Source: CALAMD01 sp035301025 (GTDB lineage: Bacteria; Bacillota; Bacilli; Bacillales; Amphibacillaceae). From it: a stretch of 26,448 nucleotides of DNA. The stretch covers positions 1 to 26,448 of the forward strand of contig DATGUV010000100.1 of the NCBI GenBank assembly GCA_035301025.1, read 5' to 3'. Each line of letters opens with the position of its first letter. Position 1 is the first letter of the stretch. Under the pieces are notes generated by a model, which saw only the letters and a program-made list of their open reading frames with translations, had not been told where the DNA came from and made no database searches. Positions 7,856-16,076 of the stretch are shown in pieces. A program made the position numbers and the translations under genes.

Positions 7856-8957
7856 TTATCCCATTTGTGAACGTAAATATTCATCAATAAATGGATCAAT
7901 ATCTCCATCCATTACTCGGTCCACATTTCCAATCTCCAGGTTTGTACGGTGATCCTTAATCATAGAATATGGGTGGAATACATAGGAACGAATTTGACTT
8001 CCCCAGCCAATTTCCTTTTGTTCCCCACGGAGTTCATCTACTTTTTCTTTTTGCAATTCAATTTCACGTTGATATAATTTCGCTTGTAACATCTTCATTG
8101 CATCTGCTCTATTTTTAATTTGCGAACGTCCTGATTGACATGTCACAATAATGTTTGTTGGAAGATGAGTAATTCGAACAGCGGAATCTGTCACGTTTAC
8201 ATGCTGTCCACCTGCTCCACTTGAACGATATGTGTCGATTTTCAAATCTTCTGGACGAATATCTATCTCAACATCATCCGTCATTTCTGGTGCTACATCA
8301 CAGGAAACGAAAGAAGTATGCCTTCTACCCGAGGAATCAAAAGGCGAGATACGTACAAGACGATGAACACCTTTCTCAGCTTTCAAATAACCATATGCAT
8401 TATGTCCTTTTATCAGTAACGTAACACTTTTTACTCCAGCTTCATCCCCTGGGATATAATGCAGCGTCTCTACTTCAAAGTTACGTCTTTCTGCCCAGCG
8501 TTGGTACATACGTAATAAAATACTCGCCCAGTCTGTTGATTCTGTACCTCCAGCACCAGGATGTAATTCTAAAATCGCATTATTTGCGTCATATGGCTCG
8601 CTTAAAAGAAGTTGTAATTCAAAGTCATTGAGATCTTTGCGAAGCTTTTTCATTTCTGACTCTAATTCCTCAAATAACAATTCATCAGGTTCTTCCTTCA
8701 CTAATTCAAACATGACAGTAGCATCTTCTACACGACTATTTACTTCATGGTATGATTCTACAAATTTCTTCAGATGATTTGTCTCGCTAATGACTTTTTG
8801 TGCCGCGTCTTGGTCATCCCAAAACGTGGGAACAGTCATTTTTTGTTCAAGCTGCTCAATCTCTTTCTTTTTCCCTGCTAAGTCAAAGAGACCCCCTAAA
8901 ATCATTCATTCGCTCTTGCATTTGGTCTAGTTCTTGTTTTACTTCTACCAATTCCAT
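7856..8957 (-). CDS. prfB: peptide chain release factor 2, with programmed +1 frameshift
   Basis: RF2 recognises UGA and UAA and releases the finished peptide. The gene is in two frames. Codons 1-24 start at the ATG at 8957 (MELVEVKQEL ... FRGSL) and meet an in-frame TGA at 8885-8883. A +1 shift continues as DLAGKKK to the stop at 7856, giving 366 residues, the same as B. subtilis. The SPF anticodon-like motif (204-206) and the GGQ catalytic motif (249-251) are present. GAGGTGA lies just before the ATG. A TGGTATACT extended -10 on the minus strand (9020-9012) is a possible promoter. The shift signal is intact, so this is autoregulation rather than a broken gene. Confidence 0.97.
8883..8897 (-). 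promoter_or_regulatory. RF2 autoregulatory frameshift signal
   Basis: On the minus strand the order is AGGGGG (an internal Shine-Dalgarno-like element), TCT, CTT, TGA, C. CTT TGA C is the classical RF2 shift site: the tRNA-Leu slips +1 when RF2 is scarce and reads GAC next. Confidence 0.96.
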
Positions 8958-9011
8958 ATGATTCACCTCAATTAATGTATTCATGCATGAACTTTTCATT
9001 TTCCCTATTTG

Positions 9012-9020
9012 AGTATACCA
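9012..9020 (-). promoter_or_regulatory. candidate extended -10 for prfB
   Basis: The minus strand reads TGGTATACT about 55 bases before the prfB ATG and just outside repeat copy D. No clear -35 was found. The match is motif-based only. Confidence 0.3.
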
Positions 9021-9049
9021 TGGCTATTTGTACAATACAGTACTTACTT

Positions 9050-9166
9050 GAATGAATTTCATAATGACTAAAAACAACTACTTCACTACCACATGTAGCT
9101 TCAAACGATTTAACGGAGCTGCATGTAGTAGTAAGGTAGCATAACATACGTATGATGAAATTCATT
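9050..9166 (-). repeat. 117-bp palindromic repeat, copy D (minus orientation)
   Basis: This is a full-length copy with both ends: GAATGAATTTCATAAT at 9050-9065 and ATGATGAAATTCATT at the right. CTTCACTACCACATGTAG pairs with CTGCATGTAGTAGTAAGG across the centre TCAAACGATTTAACGG. It lies between the secA terminator and the prfB promoter region. Confidence 0.88.
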
Positions 9167-9183
9167 AATGCATGTAGAGCCAG

Positions 9184-9223
9184 TAAAAAGATCCTTTTCA
9201 CCATAAACGACGGCGAAAAGGAA
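9184..9223 (-). terminator. rho-independent terminator of secA
   Basis: On the minus strand TCCTTTTCGCC pairs with GGTGAAAAGGA (9222-9212 with 9202-9192; one G-T pair), followed by TCTTTTTA. It lies about 15 bases after the secA stop codon. Confidence 0.85.
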
Positions 9224-9238
9224 TCAGAAACACTATCT

Positions 9239-11752
9239 TTATGCTCCACAACAGCGTTTGTATTTCTTGCCACTTCCACACGGACAAGGATCATTTCTAC
9301 CAACAGTCTCACCTTTTACGATTGGACGACGAGAACGTTTTTGTTCTTCCCCTCCACCAGCTACTGCTTTCGTATTTTGGGCTACCTCTTCACGTTGTAA
9401 ATTTTCTTGAATTTGAGCCTTCATAATATATTTTGCTACCTCATCTTCAATACGAGCGACCATTGCCTCAAACATTTCAAACCCTTCTAATTGATATTCA
9501 CGAAGGGGATCATCTTGACCATAAGCACGTAAGTTAATTCCTTGACGTAATTGATCCATTTGGTCAATATGGTCCATCCATTTCGTATCAACTGTACGAA
9601 GTAGAATTACTTTTTCAAATTCTGTCATTTGTTCAGAAGAAAGTTCTTCTTCTTTCTCATCATATTTCTTACGGACTTTCTCCATCACAAAGTCCTCAAT
9701 TTCCTCAGGTTCTTTTCCTTTAATATCATTAATTGAAATATCTTCTGTATTAAGTAAAGTCCCGTGGATGTACTCTATCATCGCTTCATAATCCCAGAGA
9801 TCTTCATCTTCATCTTGTGTATGTGTAAATACTATACGATTGAGTGATGAGATAATCATGTTTTCAATAATCTCACGTAAATCGCTTTCTGATTGAATAA
9901 CTTCTGAACGTTGTTTGTAAATGATTTCACGTTGTTCACGTAAAACGTCGTCATAAGAAAGAACGGTCTTACGAGCATCAAAGTTATTTCCTTCAACACG
10001 TCTTTGAGCTGATTCTACGGCTCGAGAAATCATCTTACTTTCAATCGGTTGTGAATCGTCAATACCTAAACGATCCATCATTGCTTTTAAGTTGTCTGAA
10101 CCAAATCTACGCATCAATTCGTCTTCCATGGATAAATAAAAAACAGACTCCCCTGGGTCTCCTTGACGTCCAGAACGACCACGCAATTGGTTATCAATTC
10201 GACGTGACTCATGACGTTCTGTACCAATTACCGCAAGTCCACCAAGTTCGAGAACTCCTTCACCTAGCTTAATGTCTGTTCCGCGTCCTGCCATGTTTGT
10301 AGCAATGGTAACAGAACCTTTTTCACCAGCATTTTCAATAATTTCAGCTTCTCTATAGTGGTTTTTTGCGTTTAAAACATCATGACGAACACGGGCTTTC
10401 TTCAGTAGTTGACTAATCACTTCAGAAGTCTCTACTGCAACCGTTCCAACAAGAACTGGTTGCCCTTGCTCATAACGTTCTTTAATCGCTTCTACTAAGG
10501 CATTATATTTACTTTCTACCGTTTTATACACTAAATCTGGACGGTCATTTCGAATAATTTCCTTGTTTGTTGGTATGGCAATGACGTCCATATTGTAAAT
10601 GTTTCTAAACTCTTCTTCTTCTGTTTTCGCTGTACCTGTCATTCCACATAACTTGTCATACATCCGGAAGAAGTTTTGGAATGTAATGGACGCTAGTGTC
10701 ATACTTTCATTTTGGATCGGTAAGCCTTCTTTTGCTTCAATTGCTTGGTGCAATCCGTCACTATATCTACGGCCTTTCATGAGACGACCTGTAAACTGGT
10801 CAACAATCACTACTTGTCCTTCTTCAATCACGTAATCTGTATCTCTTAACATTGCTACATGGGCGCGTAACGCCTGATTAATGTGATGTGTTAAAGACAC
10901 ATTATTTAAATCAAACAAGTTCTCAATATGGAAGTAAGCCTCTGCTTTTGTAATCCCTTCTTCAGATAACTGCACTCCACGGGTTTTTTCATCATATGTG
11001 TAATCCGTCTCTCTGTTAAGAGTATTTACGAAACCATTCGCTTGTAAATATTGTGAGGCAGATTTTTTTGCAGAACCAGAAATAATTAATGGTGTACGAG
11101 CCTCATCAATTAAAATGGAGTCAACCTCGTCAATGATTGCATAATGAAGTGGTCTTTGAACCATTTGTTCTTTATACAAAACCATGTTGTCTCTTAAATA
11201 ATCAAACCCAAATTCATTATTCGTTCCGTAAGTAATGTCACATTCATATGCAGCACGTTTTTCTTCTTTTGACATATCGTTTGCATTAAGCCCAACAGTC
11301 AAACCAAGAAATTCATAAAGAACTCCCATTTCATTTGCGTCACGGCTTGCTAAGTATTCGTTTACGGTAATGACATGGACACCTTTACCAGCTAAGGCAT
11401 TTAAATAAGCAGGCATTGTGGAGGATAGTGTTTTTCCTTCCCCTGTCTTCATTTCTGAAATATCTCCGTTATGGAGGGAAATTGCACCTAATAGCTGTAC
11501 TTTAAACGGACGCATAGATAATACTCTTTTGGATGCTTCCCGTACAAGTGCGTACGCTTCAACAAGTAAATCATCTAATGTTTCTCCGTTTTCATAGCGT
11601 TCCTTAAATTCCTTTGTTTTATTTTGAATTTGATCATCTGTTAATTGCTCATATTCGCTTTCCATTGCTTCTATATCGTTAGCTGTTTGTTCCAGCTCTT
11701 TTAATTTTCGTTTGTTTCCATCTCCGAAGATTCTTTTTAATAAACCTGACAT
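9239..11752 (-). CDS. secA: preprotein translocase ATPase SecA
   Basis: This is the motor of the Sec export pathway, pushing unfolded preproteins through SecYEG. Its 837 residues are full length (B. subtilis 841). Visible elements are Walker A MKTGEGKT (about 100-107), the DEAD-type Walker B followed by IDEARTPLIISG (about 207-225), helicase motifs near NMAGRGTDI and QLRGRSGRQGDPG, and a C-terminal zinc-binding CPCGSGKKYKRCC that contacts SecB or ribosomes. GAGGTG precedes the ATG. A terminator lies on each side, so it is probably transcribed alone. Confidence 0.98.
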   Translation of the reverse strand: MSGLLKRIFGDGNKRKLKELEQTANDIEAMESEYEQLTDDQIQNKTKEFKERYENGETLDDLLVEAYALVREASKRVLSMRPFKVQLLGAISLHNGDISEMKTGEGKTLSSTMPAYLNALAGKGVHVITVNEYLASRDANEMGVLYEFLGLTVGLNANDMSKEEKRAAYECDITYGTNNEFGFDYLRDNMVLYKEQMVQRPLHYAIIDEVDSILIDEARTPLIISGSAKKSASQYLQANGFVNTLNRETDYTYDEKTRGVQLSEEGITKAEAYFHIENLFDLNNVSLTHHINQALRAHVAMLRDTDYVIEEGQVVIVDQFTGRLMKGRRYSDGLHQAIEAKEGLPIQNESMTLASITFQNFFRMYDKLCGMTGTAKTEEEEFRNIYNMDVIAIPTNKEIIRNDRPDLVYKTVESKYNALVEAIKERYEQGQPVLVGTVAVETSEVISQLLKKARVRHDVLNAKNHYREAEIIENAGEKGSVTIATNMAGRGTDIKLGEGVLELGGLAVIGTERHESRRIDNQLRGRSGRQGDPGESVFYLSMEDELMRRFGSDNLKAMMDRLGIDDSQPIESKMISRAVESAQRRVEGNNFDARKTVLSYDDVLREQREIIYKQRSEVIQSESDLREIIENMIISSLNRIVFTHTQDEDEDLWDYEAMIEYIHGTLLNTEDISINDIKGKEPEEIEDFVMEKVRKKYDEKEEELSSEQMTEFEKVILLRTVDTKWMDHIDQMDQLRQGINLRAYGQDDPLREYQLEGFEMFEAMVARIEDEVAKYIMKAQIQENLQREEVAQNTKAVAGGGEEQKRSRRPIVKGETVGRNDPCPCGSGKKYKRCCGA

Positions 11753-11918
11753 TTTTACACACCTCTATTTTTTACATGTACCTTTGCATGTATAGTCAAT
11801 ACCTATCAATGATACCACTTTATGACGGCAGATGACAACTTATGCTTTTTTGAATCAAAGTCTATTTGAATTCAATCTATGCTTTTTCATATACCATTTA
11901 ATCACTTTGTTAACATTC

Positions 11919-11949
11919 AAAAAAGGAATGGGAGGATCCATTCCTTTTA
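11919..11949 (-). terminator. terminator of the 54-residue protein gene
   Basis: AAAAGGAATGG (11921-11931) pairs perfectly with CCATTCCTTTT (11938-11948) around a 6-base loop. The minus-strand transcript ends in a T-run. It separates the small gene from secA. Confidence 0.85.
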
Positions 11950-11985
11950 GTAGGTTAGAAAACGTTCGGAGATTTTGAAGATTCA

Positions 11986-12150
11986 CTATGGGGTAGGAGG
12001 ACGGCCATGGCTGCAATTCATTTCTTTTATGATTTGAGTTAATCGTCCATTTGTCGCAGCAACCATTCCAATTAACTGAGAAATCGTCTGCTCATGTTGC
12101 TCCAATCGTTTTTCAAGTAAATCTTTATCCCTTACATTGCATGTGCACAT
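11986..12150 (-). CDS. small protein of unknown function, Cys-containing helical
   Basis: I do not recognise this 54-residue protein. It begins MCTCNVRDKD, has a probable amphipathic helix or short coiled coil (about 11-45, LEKRLEQHEQTISQLIGMV) and ends with NCSHGRPPTP. The three Cys (2, 4 and one near the C terminus) could bind metal or form disulphides; this is speculation. The ATG at 12150 is chosen because AAAGGAGTGA lies directly upstream; a longer frame from 12174 would translate the ribosome binding site. The gene has its own terminator and a candidate extended -10, so it looks like a real monocistron between hpf and secA. It has no counterpart there in B. subtilis. Confidence 0.7.
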   Translation of the reverse strand: MCTCNVRDKDLLEKRLEQHEQTISQLIGMVAATNGRLTQIIKEMNCSHGRPPTP

Positions 12151-12178
12151 GTCATCACTCCTTTGTAAACTCACTATA

Positions 12179-12187
12179 GTTATACCA
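12179..12187 (-). promoter_or_regulatory. candidate extended -10 for the 54-residue protein gene
   Basis: The minus strand reads TGGTATAAC about 29 bases before the ATG at 12150. The three AAAATTSAATTTT motifs lie upstream of it, the nearest about 42 bases before the predicted start point. Confidence 0.4.
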
Positions 12188-12213
12188 TGGGGGCATGATT
12201 TAGGCGAACTAGT

Positions 12214-12329
12214 AAAATTGAATTTTCAAGAGGATTTTATCGTCAAAATTCAATTTTCACATCTATTTCTTGTAATATAGTCATTATTTTAAGTGAATGT
12301 GCTCTTTTTATCCTCAAAAATTCAATTTT
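12214..12329. repeat. three copies of a 13-bp near-palindrome AAAATTSAATTTT
   Basis: Copies lie at 12214-12226 (AAAATTGAATTTT), 12245-12257 and 12317-12329 (both AAAATTCAATTTT). The second and third also share a TTTTATCNTC-type left flank. They occupy the gap between the hpf terminator and the promoter region of the small Cys protein. Possible roles are regulator binding sites, curved UP-like DNA, or remnants of a duplicated hairpin. Confidence 0.6.
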
Positions 12330-12356
12330 GATGTTTTTTTAAAAAAAATCATTCCC

Positions 12357-12397
12357 ATAAAAACAATCCTTATGTACAACATAAGGATTGTTTTTAT
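12357..12397. terminator. terminator of hpf
   Basis: A perfect 17-bp stem (AAAAACAATCCTTATGT, 12359-12375, with its complement at 12379-12395) has a 3-base loop. It carries A/T runs at both ends and serves the minus-strand hpf transcript. Confidence 0.9.
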
Positions 12398-12407
12398 ATG
12401 TGTGTTA

Positions 12408-12962
12408 TTAAATTTCTGGTTCGATTAAACCGTATCGCCCATCTTTTCTGCGGTACACAACATTTGTTTCGTCTGTTACAGCATTTGTGAAAACGAAAAA
12501 TGCGTGATCTAGCATGTCCATTTGTAAGATAGCCTCTTCAGAATCCATCGGCTTTAAATTGAACCGTTTTGTTCGAACAATTTCTAAGTCGCTCTCTTCT
12601 TCCTTCTCCTGTAGCGCTTCTTTTTCAAGTTCGGCAAAAATATGTTTTGGTGAACCTTCTTTTCTAAACTTACGATTAATTTTCGTTTTATATTTCTTGA
12701 TTTGTCTTTCGAGTTTGCCAACAACGAGATCAATTGCTGCATATAAATCTTCATGATGTTCCTCTGCACGCAAGACCAAATCAGTCATTGGAATGGTTAC
12801 TTCAATACGTTGTTCATTATTGAAGACACTTAACCTCACATTAACATCTGACGTCGGGGGTGTATCAAAATATTTTTCGAGTTTACTGACCTTTTTAATC
12901 ACGTGCTCTCGAATTGGCTCTGTTACCTCTAGCTTGTTACCACGAATGTTATAGTTCATCAT
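12408..12962 (-). CDS. hpf: ribosome hibernation-promoting factor, long form
   Basis: The protein dimerises 70S ribosomes into inactive 100S particles in stationary phase. The N-terminal S30AE domain (about 1-100: MNYNIRGNKLEVTEPIREHV) is followed by a linker and the C-terminal dimerisation domain (about 125-184: KRFNLKPMDSEEAILQM and FVFTNA). The 184 residues mark the long HPF (B. subtilis YvyD 189). AAGGAGGGG lies six bases before the first of two adjacent ATGs. In B. subtilis it is under SigB and SigH; I found no convincing match to either promoter here. It sits between fliT and secA as in B. subtilis. Confidence 0.96.
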   Translation of the reverse strand: MMNYNIRGNKLEVTEPIREHVIKKVSKLEKYFDTPPTSDVNVRLSVFNNEQRIEVTIPMTDLVLRAEEHHEDLYAAIDLVVGKLERQIKKYKTKINRKFRKEGSPKHIFAELEKEALQEKEEESDLEIVRTKRFNLKPMDSEEAILQMDMLDHAFFVFTNAVTDETNVVYRRKDGRYGLIEPEI

Positions 12963-13141
12963 AAGTGCCCCTCCTTATTCGTACTAATTATAGTATACAT
13001 GTTTTTAAAAGAAATTTCCTGCTTTTTTGTATAAAGTTTAAAAATGATACGAAATTACCTAGGGAATTAAGACCATTTTACCGTACTTGAACGTAAATAT
13101 AATAGCTAATATAAAGGGTTACCATGGTGAAATAAACGATT

Positions 13142-13258
13142 TTAATGCATTTTACAATTCGTATTTTTTGCTATTTTACTATAAATGTAGTTCCATTAAG
13201 TCGCTAGAAACTACAGGTGTATTCAAATAGCTAATGTGGGTAATTATGACATGCACTC
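13142..13258 (+). repeat. 117-bp palindromic repeat, copy E (plus orientation, diverged)
   Basis: The centre GTAGTTCCATTAAGTCGC and GAAACTACAGGTG are well conserved. The arms are diverged: the left is ATGCATTTTACAATTCGTAT and the right is ATTATGACATGCACTC. It fills most of the roughly 300-base gap between hpf and fliT, where no gene is seen. Confidence 0.7.
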
Positions 13259-13265
13259 TATTGTA

Positions 13266-13619
13266 CTAATTTTTACGATCAACATACATTCCATCTGCAG
13301 CTTGAATGTGATTATATGGATTGATGTAAGATAGATTAGATTTTCGCTGTAACTTACTTGAATGCATATCATGTTTTAAATCCTCTAGAAATGACTGCAT
13401 TTTATGTTCCGTCTCTTGATTTAATTTCATAAATGCTTCTACTTGTTTTGTCTCTTCTGTTGAAGTCGGTGCTTCTAACAGTGGAATGATATGGGAACGC
13501 TCATCTAATAACCTGTCAATCTCCTGAATAACGTAATCACGGTTTTGTGAGATGTTCTGCTTAAAGAATAGTTCGTGTAAACGCATTGTAAGAGTCATTA
13601 ATTCTTCCAGGGCAGTCAT
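13266..13619 (-). CDS. fliT: flagellar export chaperone FliT
   Basis: This is a small helical protein of 117 residues. In the family, FliT binds the cap protein FliD and regulates export and late flagellar assembly. Sequence signatures in this family are weak. The call rests on its size, its largely helical Glu/Leu-rich composition and its position: the last gene of flaG-fliD-fliS-fliT, with its ATG overlapping the fliS stop by one base (TAATG). No terminator is obvious; repeat copy E begins within ten bases of the stop. Confidence 0.85.
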   Translation of the reverse strand: MTALEELMTLTMRLHELFFKQNISQNRDYVIQEIDRLLDERSHIIPLLEAPTSTEETKQVEAFMKLNQETEHKMQSFLEDLKHDMHSSKLQRKSNLSYINPYNHIQAADGMYVDRKN

Positions 13620-14020
13620 TATACACGTGCCTCATTTTCAAACCCTGATTTGCGTGTTTGAAGGAGCATTTGTTTCCAAGTATCCCTTAATTCTTTCATA
13701 ATCGTTAAGCCTTCTTGAAGAAGTGAAACATCGTTTTTAATGTTTCCTTCCCGTAATTGAAATTGCGCATAATCGTATAAAGCTAACAACTGTTTTGATA
13801 GATCCACCTCTGAATCAAGAGTAATCATTAGTTCGGTAATGATATTTTGTGCTTTTTGCACTTGTTCGTTCTTTTGAGCATATTCATTTTTTTCCGTAAA
13901 CTGAATGGCACGTTTAATAAACGTAATACATCCATTGTAAAGCATCAACGTTAATTCTCCGCTAGATGCTGTATTTACTGCATTATTTTGATATGCTTCA
14001 TACTGCTTGTTAATTGCCAC
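13619..14020 (-). CDS. fliS: flagellin export chaperone FliS
   Basis: FliS binds the C terminus of flagellin in the cytoplasm and prevents premature polymerisation; in B. subtilis it also helps FliW release. The four-helix protein begins AINKQYEAYQNNAVNTASSG and carries the family-typical LTLMLYNGCITFI. The start codon is GTG (14020) with AAAGGAG about eleven bases upstream. The 133 residues equal the usual length. It follows fliD and overlaps fliT by one base. A FliS implies a flagellin gene, although none is in this window. Confidence 0.96.
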   Translation of the reverse strand: MAINKQYEAYQNNAVNTASSGELTLMLYNGCITFIKRAIQFTEKNEYAQKNEQVQKAQNIITELMITLDSEVDLSKQLLALYDYAQFQLREGNIKNDVSLLQEGLTIMKELRDTWKQMLLQTRKSGFENEARV

Positions 14021-14068
14021 GGTTGATTACACTCCTTTAAAAAGGTTTATACGTATTGTTTTCTTTCT

Positions 14069-15529
14069 TTACATTCCACCAAATTGTGAGAACAACTGTG
14101 CAGATTGATCATTCATGCGTTGAATAGCCTTTTCCATTTGAGTAAATTGATTCCAATATCTTGTTTCTACATTCATTAAACGAGTTTCAAAGTCACTTAT
14201 TCGTTTATTCATTTCTTTCATTCGTTTACCAATAGCATAGTTATCAAGAGTCGATGTTCCTTTTCCAGCACGATTGTTAATGTTATTTGTAATCAGATCC
14301 ATTTGGTCTTCTAATCTATGAATAATTCCACGACGATCTCCGTCTGACCCGTTAGATAGAAGGGATTGTACACCATCTGGATTTTCAGCAATTGCTTTAC
14401 GCAATGCATCTTCGTCGATTTCCAACTTTCCACCATCAGAGTATCGATTTGAAGTTGTAATTCCTATTTCGGTAATCGAGGAAAATCCATATTCATTTTC
14501 AACCTTTCCATACCAACTATTGCGCATATTAAATAGGCCACTTGAGACAATTGATTCACCTTTTAAAATGCCGCTTTTCGCCTTTTCTTCCCATTTCTTC
14601 ACTTCATCCTCAGACATTTCTTTCTTTTGTTCATCTGTTAATGGAGGGAAATCTCGGAAACGTTCTTCCTGTTGAGTTCCGTTAAATTTTTCAACAACTT
14701 CATTGTATGTGTTCACGAATTGTACGACGGAATCAAAGATTGCATCTTCATCTGTGGTAATCACGAGATTTACAACACCATCTGTGACATTATGAAACTG
14801 AAACATCGTTCCGTTAATATCATAATAATTATTTTTAGATGTTAATTCTACGCCATTGTATTCAAAAGTGGCGTTTTTACCACCCTTTTCATTATCCATG
14901 TCTAGGCCGAGAATATTTTTAAACTCAGCTACAGAATCTTCATGAAATACAATTTCGTTTCCGCTAGGATTATTTTCACCCGTATGAGTCGTTTCCATAA
15001 TAACCTGTCCAGAGCCATGATCATAAAATGCTCGAACGGGGATGTCTAAATCATTAGAAATCCGATTAAGCACATCTGTCACATGGTCCCCTTCTTTGAC
15101 TACAACTTCGTGTTCTTGCTCGTTTCCCTGCTGATCAAACGTTGAAAAACGTAATGTTTTCCCTTCTCCAATCGTTTCAGGGTCAATGGAATGAGAAACA
15201 TTTGATCCAACATTGATCGTAGTTGTTGCAAGTTTTTTCACTTCTATTCGATAAGTTCCATTTTTAGCATTTCCTGAAGGGACTCCTGTTATAGCATTTT
15301 CCTGGGGAGAGGATACTGTTTTAGGATTGTATGTTTTACTTAATTTCATATCTAAGACTAAATTATCTAGTTCAAGTAAGGACTTATTTAAATCACGAAA
15401 TGCATCTTGTTTCCACGTTAATTTTGTACGATCTTGCATCATTTTTGTGTATGGAATTCTCTCTGCATCCATTAATTTATGAACCATTTGTTCAATATCC
15501 ATACCTGTTGCTAATCCACCTACACGCAT
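14069..15529 (-). CDS. fliD: flagellar filament cap protein FliD (hook-associated protein 2)
   Basis: This protein caps the growing filament and inserts flagellin subunits. The conserved N terminus (VGGLATGMDIEQMVHKLM ... ERIPYTKM) and the C-terminal coiled-coil (about 425-486, ending QSAQLFSQFGGM) flank the variable domains. The 486 residues are typical. A G-rich site (GGGGGG) precedes the ATG by about seven bases. It lies between flaG and fliS in one operon driven from the sigma-D promoter before flaG. Confidence 0.97.
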   Translation of the reverse strand: MRVGGLATGMDIEQMVHKLMDAERIPYTKMMQDRTKLTWKQDAFRDLNKSLLELDNLVLDMKLSKTYNPKTVSSPQENAITGVPSGNAKNGTYRIEVKKLATTTINVGSNVSHSIDPETIGEGKTLRFSTFDQQGNEQEHEVVVKEGDHVTDVLNRISNDLDIPVRAFYDHGSGQVIMETTHTGENNPSGNEIVFHEDSVAEFKNILGLDMDNEKGGKNATFEYNGVELTSKNNYYDINGTMFQFHNVTDGVVNLVITTDEDAIFDSVVQFVNTYNEVVEKFNGTQQEERFRDFPPLTDEQKKEMSEDEVKKWEEKAKSGILKGESIVSSGLFNMRNSWYGKVENEYGFSSITEIGITTSNRYSDGGKLEIDEDALRKAIAENPDGVQSLLSNGSDGDRRGIIHRLEDQMDLITNNINNRAGKGTSTLDNYAIGKRMKEMNKRISDFETRLMNVETRYWNQFTQMEKAIQRMNDQSAQLFSQFGGM

Positions 15530-15546
15530 GTTTTTGCCCCCCTTTT

Positions 15547-15888
15547 TTAAATCTTTTCATCAATTAAAATGCCCATGTATGTTGCCATTGCTGCGTACAT
15601 ATCGAGCATTTTCTTTTGTGGTATTTCCTTTATAACTTCCTGAGTTAATGGATCTACAACAGTTACATAGTATTCGTTAAGATCTTCATGTAATTTGAAT
15701 TGTAAGCTTGTTCGCATCGGGTCTGTGAATTGATTTAATGCTTCTACGACCTCTTCTACTTCTTTCTTATCAGTGCTTCTATTTTCTATAAAAGATTCTG
15801 TATTGTGTTTTTTAAATGAATGATTCGTATGAGATTCATGTTTGTGATGTACAGTTGTTTGAATTTCTGCTCCTTCAATGCGCATCAT
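15547..15888 (-). CDS. flaG: FlaG family flagellar protein (YvyC-like)
   Basis: FlaG-family proteins affect filament length or assembly; the molecular role is not settled. The C-terminal half has the family pattern (about 55-113: LQFKLHEDLNEYYVTVVDP ... VIKEIPQKKMLDMYAAM). The N-terminal half is low-complexity and rich in His and Lys. The ATG at 15888 follows AAGGAG by six bases, giving 113 residues; a longer frame from 15930 would overlap the sigma-D promoter and is rejected. It is the first gene of the flaG-fliD-fliS-fliT operon. Confidence 0.93.
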   Translation of the reverse strand: MMRIEGAEIQTTVHHKHESHTNHSFKKHNTESFIENRSTDKKEVEEVVEALNQFTDPMRTSLQFKLHEDLNEYYVTVVDPLTQEVIKEIPQKKMLDMYAAMATYMGILIDEKI

Positions 15889-15918
15889 CCCCAGCTCCTT
15901 ATCCGATTGTTTTCTTTT

Positions 15919-15945
15919 ATATCGGCTCACTTGCGGATTTGTAAA
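15919..15945 (-). promoter_or_regulatory. sigma-D promoter for flaG-fliD-fliS-fliT
   Basis: The minus strand carries an exact -10 GCCGATAT (15926-15919) and a TTTA at the -35 position (15945-15942) after a 15-base spacer. The sigma-D consensus is TAAA-N15-GCCGATAT. Transcription would start around 15912, giving a short leader before AAGGAG and the ATG at 15888. In B. subtilis the same operon has a sigma-D promoter at this place. Confidence 0.85.
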
Positions 15946-15960
15946 GCTTTTTTCATAAAT

Positions 15961-16076
15961 GAATGAAATTTATAATATGTATATTATGCTACCTCACTTC
16001 CTGATGTAGTTCCGTTAAGTCACTCGAATCTACAACTGGTAATGACGTAGATGTTTTTGCCCATTATGAAATTCAT
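15961..16076 (+). repeat. 117-bp palindromic repeat, copy F (plus orientation)
   Basis: The copy runs from GAATGAAATTTATAAT to ATTATGAAATTCATT with the canonical centre GATGTAGTTCCGTTAAGTC. Its right end overlaps the csrA stop codon. It occupies the place where hag lies in B. subtilis. Confidence 0.88.

Noticed and set aside
8906..8957. prfB as a frameshifted pseudogene
   Set aside because: The frame break is exactly the conserved RF2 recoding site with its internal Shine-Dalgarno-like element, and the joined product has normal length and motifs.
8968..9312. 114-codon frame on the minus strand between prfB and secA
   Set aside because: It overlaps the secA 3' end, the secA terminator and repeat copy D, has no ribosome binding site, and its translation shows no protein-like pattern.
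12963..13141. SigB or SigH promoter for hpf
   Set aside because: B. subtilis hpf has both, but no spacing-correct GTTT/GGGTAT or AGGAATTT/GAAT pair was found; only a TATAAT/TATACT-rich stretch without a -35 is visible.
15889..15930. Upstream start for flaG
   Set aside because: The extension covers the sigma-D -10 element and the ribosome binding site of the ATG at 15888.
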